Below are positions 7,224 through 12,770 of a DNA stretch of 12,770 nt, piece after piece. Below the pieces are notes generated by a model. It saw only the letters and a list, made by a program, of their open reading frames with translations, was not told the origin of the DNA and ran no database searches. Position 1 is the stretch's first letter. Each line of letters opens with the position of its first letter. This stretch comes from Candidatus Cloacimonadota bacterium (GTDB taxonomy: Bacteria; Muiribacteriota; UBA6191; JACPRK01). The stretch is from contig JAJFLN010000479.1 in the NCBI GenBank assembly GCA_021772705.1, positions 1 through 12,770 of the forward strand, written 5' to 3'. A program made the position numbers and the translations under genes.

Positions 7224-7640
7224 TCACGGCCCCCTGGGGTTGAGAATCAGGGTCGACAGCTCCAGGGATCTCATCCGGTCACCTGCCACGGTCCAGCTGA
7301 TCCTGGCTCGGGCTTCCATCAGCGAGCCCGGAGCCGGCTCCCGCCAGCTCAGGGTCCCCGAGTATCCCCTGGGGAGAATGGCTCCGTCGATGGGGCGGCT
7401 CGTGGGCAGCGTCGCCAGCTCCCCGTAAGGTCGAACCCGCATCAACTCGAGCTGTTCGGCTGCCAGGCCCATGGCGATGGTGGAGTCCACGATCTGCCGG
7501 GTCGCCATGGAACCAGAGGCGAAGGTTCCGGCCAGAGGGATCAGGGTCAGGGCCATCACGGCGAAGGCCAGCAGCATCTCGACCAGACTCAGGCCGAAGC
7601 GCCGGCTCCCTGGGGCGGTCATGGCAATCGGGCTATGCAT
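7224..7640 (-). CDS. PilV/GspI-like pseudopilin
   Basis: A 138-residue protein with a prepilin-type N-terminus. Basic GSRRFG16 precedes the cleavage point, and the mature end LSLVE carries Glu at position 5 and leads into the helix EMLLAFAVMALTLIPLAG (21-38). The next stretch, with AAEQLELMRVRPY, is the amphipathic continuation typical of the GspI/PilV group, and the short C-terminal domain ends in WTVAGDRMRSLELSTLIL. The role is as a minor subunit in the tip complex of a pilus or type II secretion pseudopilus. The ATG at 7640 overlaps the stop of the upstream gene by eight bases and has GAG about seven bases before it. An ATG at 7622 would leave a shorter leader of ten residues and has no ribosome site. 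The reading frame is open to 7679 inside the upstream gene. Coupled on both sides, so it belongs to one operon. Confidence 0.86.
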   Translation of the reverse strand: MHSPIAMTAPGSRRFGLSLVEMLLAFAVMALTLIPLAGTFASGSMATRQIVDSTIAMGLAAEQLELMRVRPYGELATLPTSRPIDGAILPRGYSGTLSWREPAPGSLMEARARISWTVAGDRMRSLELSTLILNPRGP

Positions 7641-8847
7641 CGTCGATCTCGAAGGACACCTCCGACAGGGTGACGACATGGGGAAGGGGCTGACGGCGAG
7701 AGCGGAGCGTCACTGGACTGGACCGGTCCCACTGGCCAGCGTGGACCGACCCCTCGATCACCAGGCCAGGCGCCGTGACCACCTCGCCCTCCGGGGCCAT
7801 CAAGTGACCCCTGAATGGTGACGAAGTCCCTCCCGGATCGACCTCCAGAACAGCTCCCTGGGCGAGGACGGCTATCTTCGGGTCTGACTCCTGCGGCACG
7901 GACACGTCCCGAAGAGTCAAACTCCCCTCCATCAGCAGCAGGGCTCCCTGTCCCGTGAGGCTTACCTGTTTCAACTCGTGATCTCCAGCCTCACCGATGA
8001 CGGTGACCCCCGCCAGGTGAACCGTGCCGGCGGCGTCGACGGTGCGGTCCAGGAACTCCTGCCAGGTGGCGTGGAACTGGCTGACCCGGGCACGGCTGAA
8101 GGGGTAGCCGCTCCGGCTCGATCCCCAGCGATAGGTCCAGTCCCGGCGCGCCGCCCTCAGTATGGCCGGATCGAGAGTCCCGGGCGGGGAGCCCGGCAGT
8201 CCGCCAGGAGCCCGGATCGATCCAGGCCCAGGGGCGCCAGTCACCCACAGAGTGAATGGAGCCAGCAGAGCCGGTGGACCCACCCGCACCACTCGCACTT
8301 CCCGGACTCGCCGCAGGCGGCGGACGACGGGGCCGATGGTGACACGAACATCGGCTTCCAGGAATCCCGTCTTCTCCTCCGGCTCCGCTGCCGGGTCCTG
8401 GAGGGGCTGCAGCCCCCGAAGACGAAGGGCACACTCGACGCTCGATTCGCCCCCCTCGCTCCGGGATGCCTCGCCCATCAGCCGCAGGGACTCCGGCAGG
8501 GTCACGACCTGCTCGGCCCCGGCCTGGGGTGCGGGCAGCCGGAACTGCCGATACCACTCCGTCCCGGACCGGTTCATGGTCTGCTGGACAGACCAGAATG
8601 CCTCCGCCACGGCAGCCTCCGCCATCTGTTCCGCCCGCTCCGCCAGGAGAAGGCGGCGGGTCAGGTGGCGCTCTCCGCTGGTCCGGCTCAGGAACGTCAG
8701 AGCCAGGCTGAATACGACGGCGATCAGCAGCAGTATGAGCGCCAGGCTGCCCCGTCGATCCCGGTGAAAGGACCTCGGACCAAGGGGAGACCGGGTGACT
8801 CGATGGGTGTCGATGTTGCTTCGCCGCGACGGGACTGGCCTTGTCAT
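7633..8847 (-). CDS. PilX/GspK-like pilus assembly protein with long C-terminal domain
   Basis: A 404-residue protein with a basic, poorly ordered leader of about 33 residues ending in DRRG, followed by a hydrophobic helix SLALILLLIAVVFSLAL (34-50) and a charged amphipathic helix. This is the layout of the PilX/GspK group, which unlike other pseudopilins lacks Glu at mature position 5, and none is present here. The rest is a large soluble domain, probably periplasmic; residues from about 270 onward are rich in short beta strands (AGTVHLAGVTVIGEAG, GALLLMEGSLTLRDVSV, AVLAQGAVLEVDPGG), suggesting a repetitive beta structure. GGGAGG lies nine bases before the ATG at 8847 and decides this start. 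A TTG at 8856 would overlap the upstream stop but lies too close to that ribosome site. No specific ligand or partner can be named. It stands second in the operon, before two pseudopilins. Confidence 0.75.
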   Translation of the reverse strand: MTRPVPSRRSNIDTHRVTRSPLGPRSFHRDRRGSLALILLLIAVVFSLALTFLSRTSGERHLTRRLLLAERAEQMAEAAVAEAFWSVQQTMNRSGTEWYRQFRLPAPQAGAEQVVTLPESLRLMGEASRSEGGESSVECALRLRGLQPLQDPAAEPEEKTGFLEADVRVTIGPVVRRLRRVREVRVVRVGPPALLAPFTLWVTGAPGPGSIRAPGGLPGSPPGTLDPAILRAARRDWTYRWGSSRSGYPFSRARVSQFHATWQEFLDRTVDAAGTVHLAGVTVIGEAGDHELKQVSLTGQGALLLMEGSLTLRDVSVPQESDPKIAVLAQGAVLEVDPGGTSSPFRGHLMAPEGEVVTAPGLVIEGSVHAGQWDRSSPVTLRSRRQPLPHVVTLSEVSFEIDDA

Positions 8848-8852
8848 GGCGA

Positions 8853-11585
8853 TCAACCTCCCGAACCGGACGTCGATTCCGTCGCCGACGTGGCATTGGC
8901 TCCAGCCCCCGGCGGGTTCAGGAGCGCCAGGTTGTGAAGGGCTGCCTCTTCGTCAGGGGCGAGTGTGAGGGCCTGTCTCAGCAGCGCTGTAGCCCGGACT
9001 CGATCGCCGGAGACGATCAGCAGTGCTCCCAGGTTGACCAGCGCCTCGAGAGAGGAAGGGTTCAGCTCCAGGGCTCGCTCGTAGGACTGCTGGGCCTCCT
9101 CGGTGCGATCTTCCTGGTGGGCGAGGTATCCCAAGGCGAGCCAGGCCAGCTCCCGGGCCGGATCCAGGTCCAGGGCGGCCCTGAGGTAGGCCGATGCCTT
9201 CTTTTTCTGGCCGCTTCTCATGCTTGCCAGCCCGAGGTTGTAGATTGCCTCGACGGATTCAGGGTCTCTGGCAGAGGCACGCTCGAAGAGACCCACCGCT
9301 GCCTCCGGAGAGCCTTGTTCCAGTTCGAGTCGCCCCATGGCGAAGAGGGCTTCGAAGATATCAGGCTGAAGTTCCAGTGCACGGTTGAAGGACGCCCGGG
9401 CCTCGTCGAGGTCGCCCAGGTTCGCCGACAGACGGCCTCTCGCTAGCAGGGCCTCAAGGTGTGACGGCTGGCTCCGCAGTATCCGGTCGTATGCCTCCCG
9501 GGCTCCGGAGGGTTCCTGAAGCGCCTCCAGCGCCTGGCCCAGACCGAGCAAGGCGTCGACGTCACCGGGATGACTCTCCAGGACGATCCGGAAGCACTGG
9601 GTTGCCCGGTCCAGGTTGCCCTTCGAGAGGGCGATTTCCCCCTGGAGCTGCCGTCCCCCGGGGTGGTTTGGCTGTACCTCCAGGAGCCGGTTCAGCTGCA
9701 GACCCGCATCCTCCGGCCTCCCCAGAGCCGCCAGGGCCCGGGCCAAGGCGAGCCGAGCGGGCACGCGTCGAGGTGACAGACTGCAGGCGGTCTGGAGCTC
9801 CCGGAGTCCCTGTTCCTTGTCGCCCTTCGCAATCAGAGCCTCGCCCAGATGAAGCCGGGTCAGCCCTTCGTCCTGAGCCAGGAGCAGGGCTTCCTCCAGG
9901 AGCCGGACAGCGCCGACGGGATCGCCCTCCGCCAGGCGGCGCCGTCCTGCCAGGCGACGGGCGGTCCCGGACTCCCGTGCCACGGCCCGGACCAGCGCCA
10001 GGGCGTCGGTGGCCCCCAAGAGGTCCCCGGTGTCGAAGGACAGGTCAGCTGTCCGTGCCAGGGCCGGCAGGCTCTCGGGCAGGTAGGAGAGTGCCTGCCC
10101 GAGATGGCGCTGGCTGCCACGGCCTTCGCCTGCGTCGTAGAGCGCCAGAGCCCTGGCCAGCTCTTGCCGGCCCTTGTAGGCGGGATACAGGAGCAGGTAC
10201 GCCTGGATCGAGCCGAGAACGACGATGGCCAGCCCTCCCGCCGCGAGTGTGGCTCGGCGGGAGAACCGGATTGAGATTGCCTGGGTTCCTCGGGAGACGG
10301 CCAGAGCGAGGCTGGCTACGGTCTTGCGGAACCTGCGCCGGGCCCGGAAGCTGGAGCCCCTTTGCTCCTCCTCCACCGGTGCGGGCTCGAATCCGTACTC
10401 CGACAGCAGGGTCGTGAAGAGCTCCTCCGAGATGTGGTCACGACGGCGAATCTTCTCTGCCGTGGCGAGGGCCAGATCCTGCTTGGAGGGGTTGCGGGCC
10501 GCCAGTGCCAGCAACTCCTGCAGCTCCGGCGACGGGAGCTGCTGGGCCAGGCAGAGGGCGATAGGTTCCAGGAGTCTTCCATCGCTCTGACGATCCAGCA
10601 ACCGGAGCAGCGACTCTCTGCCGGCCTTGTTCTGGAGTCGTGCCAGACACTGGATACTCCGCAGAGACGGAGCCAGTCGTGCCGGTCCCACCCGGCCCTC
10701 CAGCAGCTCCACGGCGTAGGCCTCATCCCGATCCACCAGGCCGATGAATGCCGCATCCCGGACCAGTTCGTCGGGATCGTCCAGGCAGTTGACCACGAAC
10801 GGGATGGCCTCCTCCGGCTGAAGGTGCAGCCAGGTCCTTGCGGCTCGGGCTCTGACTGGCGGGCTGTTGCGGCGAATCAACTCGGAGAGGATGGTGGCTG
10901 CCCGGGGATTCCCGGTCCCGGCCAGGGATCGGATCCAGACCGTCAGGGCTGTCGTCTCCTGTTCGGCGCTGGCGTAGCGGGGGGCGAGGGTCAGCAGCAG
11001 GTCGGGCCGGTTCCTGGCGAGACGGCCCACGGCGGCGGACCGGATGCCGGCTTTCGGATGGGCCAGGAAGCTGTCGGGCTCCTCTTCCGGTGACGGGGTC
11101 ATCTCCTGTGGCAGCAGTGTGGCCCCCGAGGTTGCCTCCAGTTCCAGGAAAGCCCGGTCCGCCTGTTTTCTGACGGCCCGGTCGGGATCGCTGAGGGAGA
11201 CCCGGTCCAGGAGGGGCAGATATCTCCGGTCCCGGGTCGCGGTCAGGGCCTCGAGGAGGCGCCTCCGCTGCGCCGTCGATCCGGCCTGAAGGACCTGGTC
11301 CACCTTCTGCTGGACGAAGAGGTAGGCCGTGGATTGATTGAGGTCCGGTGACGACTCCCCGGGCCGTGATGCGGAGTGCGGCTGGTCTGAAGATCGACGG
11401 GACGTGAGGGCCTCCACACCCTTGCGGGCGTGATAGCGAACCAAGGGACTGGCGTCGGACTTCGCCCTCTCCTCCAGGACAGGGTGGAACTGGGCGTCAC
11501 GACTCTGCACGAGTCCGGCGATCGCCTTCAACCGGACCTCTTCATGTTCGCTGTCCAGGTCCGGGATCAGCTCCCGAGCATCCAT
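8853..11585 (-). CDS. HEAT-repeat / transmembrane / TPR scaffold protein
   Basis: A 910-residue protein in three parts. Residues 1-390 are helical repeats of HEAT type, with typical segments such as DPDRAVRKQADRAFLEL (133-149) and DDPDELVRDAAFIGLVD (269-285). A linker rich in arginine (about 411-444) precedes a single membrane helix (about 446-466). Residues 475-895 hold about ten tetratricopeptide repeats of 34 residues, regular enough to align by eye (for example GDLDEARASFNRALELQPD and DRTEEAQQSYERALELNPS). By the positive-inside rule the HEAT part should be cytoplasmic and the TPR part periplasmic, so the protein could bridge the two compartments. Both repeat types bind proteins and no catalytic motif is seen. 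As first gene of an operon with three pilin-like genes it may serve as an assembly or docking platform. The ATG at 11585 has no good ribosome site. It ends GSGG and its stop lies five bases before the next start. Confidence 0.88.
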   Translation of the reverse strand: MDARELIPDLDSEHEEVRLKAIAGLVQSRDAQFHPVLEERAKSDASPLVRYHARKGVEALTSRRSSDQPHSASRPGESSPDLNQSTAYLFVQQKVDQVLQAGSTAQRRRLLEALTATRDRRYLPLLDRVSLSDPDRAVRKQADRAFLELEATSGATLLPQEMTPSPEEEPDSFLAHPKAGIRSAAVGRLARNRPDLLLTLAPRYASAEQETTALTVWIRSLAGTGNPRAATILSELIRRNSPPVRARAARTWLHLQPEEAIPFVVNCLDDPDELVRDAAFIGLVDRDEAYAVELLEGRVGPARLAPSLRSIQCLARLQNKAGRESLLRLLDRQSDGRLLEPIALCLAQQLPSPELQELLALAARNPSKQDLALATAEKIRRRDHISEELFTTLLSEYGFEPAPVEEEQRGSSFRARRRFRKTVASLALAVSRGTQAISIRFSRRATLAAGGLAIVVLGSIQAYLLLYPAYKGRQELARALALYDAGEGRGSQRHLGQALSYLPESLPALARTADLSFDTGDLLGATDALALVRAVARESGTARRLAGRRRLAEGDPVGAVRLLEEALLLAQDEGLTRLHLGEALIAKGDKEQGLRELQTACSLSPRRVPARLALARALAALGRPEDAGLQLNRLLEVQPNHPGGRQLQGEIALSKGNLDRATQCFRIVLESHPGDVDALLGLGQALEALQEPSGAREAYDRILRSQPSHLEALLARGRLSANLGDLDEARASFNRALELQPDIFEALFAMGRLELEQGSPEAAVGLFERASARDPESVEAIYNLGLASMRSGQKKKASAYLRAALDLDPARELAWLALGYLAHQEDRTEEAQQSYERALELNPSSLEALVNLGALLIVSGDRVRATALLRQALTLAPDEEAALHNLALLNPPGAGANATSATESTSGSGG

Positions 11586-11884
11586 CTCGAGTAGCTTACG
11601 TGTCCTGAAGCCGCGTCACAAGGTATCGGGGCGCGGCATTCTCGTGATCTTGCGATGGGGCGAACCTCCACTCGTTCGCTCCGAGGCTGCCGAGAGGCTC
11701 AGCGCGCACGGCCAGAGATCAGGGGACACACGACTGGACCCGAACTCCGAGAGGTCACCCGACCCAGCCGGTTCGCCTGGCGAGTTCGGGTCCAGTCGTG
11801 TGTCCCCTGATCTCCCTCGTCTGCGAGATCTGGGGAATCGGCGTCGGTTGATGGAGCGGCGCGATGCGAGTAGACTGTCGTCCC
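11586..11884. other. Divergent spacer between the scaffold operon and queF
   Basis: Apart from the long inverted repeat described separately (11715-11814), this spacer holds a 6-bp hairpin at 11660-11679 (GCGAAC, eight-base loop, GTTCGC). On the minus strand TTGTGA (11621-11616) and TAAGCT (11598-11593) are separated by 17 bases and could be a weak promoter for the scaffold operon, ending only seven bases before its ATG. On the plus strand GGAG (11853-11856) may be the ribosome site for the longer queF start. No gene is supported here, and I see no preQ1-riboswitch pattern ahead of queF. Confidence 0.35.
11715..11814. repeat. Perfect 33-bp inverted repeat (REPIN/MITE-like element)
   Basis: The left arm (11715-11747) begins GAGATCAGGGGACACACGAC and the right arm (11782-11814) is its exact reverse complement over all 33 bases, separated by a 34-base loop that itself carries a CCAG...CTGG dyad. 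The element is 100 bp long. Identical arms without a T-tract argue against a simple terminator and suggest recent insertion or active conservation. The GGGGACACACGACT core resembles extragenic palindromes that are mobilised by REP-associated tyrosine transposases (RAYT). No transposase is present in the window, so it would have to be non-autonomous. It lies between the divergent scaffold operon and queF and could affect expression of both. Confidence 0.85.
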
Positions 11885-12262
11885 ATGTCGACGAAACCTT
11901 CTCGTACTCTGGAGACCTTTCCAAATCCTCGACCGGGCCGGGCTTACACCATCGAGTTCGACTGCCCCGAGTTCACCTGCGTCTGTCCCATGACGGGTCA
12001 GCCCGACTTTGCCACGATCCGGATCAGCTACGTACCGGCGCGGAAATGCGTGGAGTTGAAGAGCCTGAAGCTCTATCTGTGGAGTTACCGCGCCGAAGGT
12101 GCATTCCACGAGGATGTGACGAATCGGATACTCGACGATCTCGTGGCGGCTCTGAAGCCGAGGCAGGCACGGGTCGTGGGTGACTTCGCCGTGCGAGGCG
12201 GCATCCACACGGTGGTCACGGCGAACCACCCGGATCCGGCGAAGAAACCCAGGAAGCGCTGA
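11885..12262 (+). CDS. queF: NADPH-dependent 7-cyano-7-deazaguanine reductase QueF
   Basis: A 125-residue enzyme of the short, single-module QueF type, from the tunnelling fold family. It reduces the nitrile of preQ0 to the amine preQ1 with two NADPH, on the way to queuosine in the tRNA anticodon. The signature CPEFTCVCPMTGQPDFAT holds the nucleophile Cys (second Cys of CVC, C34) that forms a thioimide with preQ0, and the proton donor Asp (D41). ELKSLKLYL (57-65) is the QueF motif for NADPH binding, and FHED (74-77) holds the His/Glu pair at the substrate site. The chosen ATG begins MSTKPSRTLETFPNP, which matches family starts. An in-frame ATG at 11864 adds seven residues and has the better ribosome site (GGAG, seven bases upstream), so it remains possible. 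No other queuosine gene is near. It converges on the aminotransferase with 55 bp between the stops. Confidence 0.95.
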   Translation: MSTKPSRTLETFPNPRPGRAYTIEFDCPEFTCVCPMTGQPDFATIRISYVPARKCVELKSLKLYLWSYRAEGAFHEDVTNRILDDLVAALKPRQARVVGDFAVRGGIHTVVTANHPDPAKKPRKR

Positions 12263-12317
12263 GGACCCGCGCAAGAATAACTACGCAGTTTCGCATCCCA
12301 TCTTCAGGGCTTCCGGT

Positions 12318-12770
12318 TCATTCTACTTGCTTGTCCGCCAGGGTCAGAGCTTCATCCAGGGCGGCCAGACCGAAGTCCAGATCCTTCTTCGTCGAGATGA
12401 GAGGCGGCGCCAGGATCAGGTGGCTGACCCAGCCCATGGCATAGACACCGTTTGCCATCATCTGTTTCGTGATGGCATCGACCATCAGGGGTTTGCCGGC
12501 TGCCTTGTCGTCCATGGTGGCGAAGGGCTCCCGGGTCTTTCGATCCTTGACGATCTCGACTCCCCAGAAGAGGCCCAGACCTCGGACGTCGCCGATTGAC
12601 TTGTGACGACGCTTCATGCCCTCCAGCTTCTTCTTCACGTAGGCCCCCATCTTTCTCGAGTTTCCGAGCAGATCCTTGTCGCGCAGCTCGTCGATGGCGG
12701 CGATGGCTGGTGCCAGGGTCAGGGGATGGGCCTCGTAGGTGTGGCCGTGGGCAAAGGTGTGGTCTTCAAA
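12318..12770 (-). CDS. Class III PLP-dependent aminotransferase, C-terminal part
   Basis: The frame is open to the right edge, so the N-terminal two thirds, including the PLP lysine, lie outside the window; 150 residues are visible. They begin with FEDHTFAHGHTYEAHPLT, the class III motif in which the backbone after HG(H/x)TY lies over the cofactor phosphate, followed by AIAAIDELRDKDLL, then GDVRGLGLFWGVEIVKD, and a C-terminal cap ending ISTKKDLDFGLAALDEALTLAD. This layout fits omega-aminotransferases such as taurine-, beta-alanine- or putrescine-pyruvate enzymes. Substrate specificity cannot be read from this part. The ATG at 12650 inside the frame is not the true start, because conserved sequence precedes it. 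The gene converges with queF, and no clear terminator lies between them. Confidence 0.9.
   Translation of the reverse strand, partial: FEDHTFAHGHTYEAHPLTLAPAIAAIDELRDKDLLGNSRKMGAYVKKKLEGMKRRHKSIGDVRGLGLFWGVEIVKDRKTREPFATMDDKAAGKPLMVDAITKQMMANGVYAMGWVSHLILAPPLISTKKDLDFGLAALDEALTLADKQVE

Noticed and set aside
7978..8937. Plus-strand open frame opposite the PilX/GspK-like gene
   Set aside because: Antisense shadow with biased composition; the minus strand has the coupled operon gene with a clear ribosome site.
9461..10417. Plus-strand open frame inside the HEAT/TPR gene
   Set aside because: Pro/Arg/Gly-rich antisense frame without recognisable domains, opposite regular TPR coding sequence.
11815..11884. 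preQ1 riboswitch upstream of queF
   Set aside because: No compact GC hairpin followed by an A-rich tail or sequestered ribosome site; only a plain GGAG is visible.
12318..12650. Complete small protein starting at 12650
   Set aside because: The frame stays open to the window edge and the upstream residues carry a conserved class III aminotransferase motif, so this is an internal methionine.

Overview
The window is about 12.8 kb of GC-rich bacterial DNA with nine complete genes, one gene cut by the right edge, and two gene-free stretches that carry repeats. No rRNA, tRNA, phage or transposase gene is visible, so the species cannot be fixed. The mix of genes (type III polyketide synthase, short QueF, DUF2723 glycosyltransferase, type IV pilin-like proteins and a HEAT/TPR protein) looks like an uncultured soil, sediment or groundwater lineage such as Acidobacteriota. 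That placement is an inference.

Region 1 (1-1784, minus strand): a two-gene unit of a zinc-type L-asparaginase II followed 13 bases downstream by a small two-helix membrane protein with a HAMP-like segment and no output domain. A widespread CTTCGACAGGCTCAGGAC-type extragenic repeat lies at the left edge. Region 2 (1785-2237): a gene-free divergent spacer with a 94-bp tandem duplication built from an 18-bp unit, then small dyads and an 8-bp direct repeat ahead of the next gene.

Region 3 (2238-5513, plus strand): a DUF2723/TMEM260-type membrane glycosyltransferase and, three bases later, an FAD-dependent oxidoreductase of the geranylgeranyl-reductase/aromatic-hydroxylase type. Region 4 (11585 down to 5551, minus strand): five tightly packed genes, in order of transcription a HEAT-TM-TPR scaffold protein, a PilX/GspK-like protein, a PilV/GspI-like pseudopilin, a PilW/GspJ-like pseudopilin and a type III polyketide synthase with an intact Cys-His-Asn triad. 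Every junction overlaps or is a few bases wide. The synthase meets the FAD enzyme tail to tail, 37 bp apart, so a likely polyketide synthase/tailoring-oxidase pair is split over two opposing operons, one of which is headed by pilus-assembly-like genes. This is the most unusual feature of the window.

Region 5 (11586-12770): a spacer with a perfect 33-bp inverted repeat (REPIN/MITE-like), then queF (queuosine pathway, plus strand), and convergently the C-terminal part of a class III PLP-dependent aminotransferase that runs off the window.
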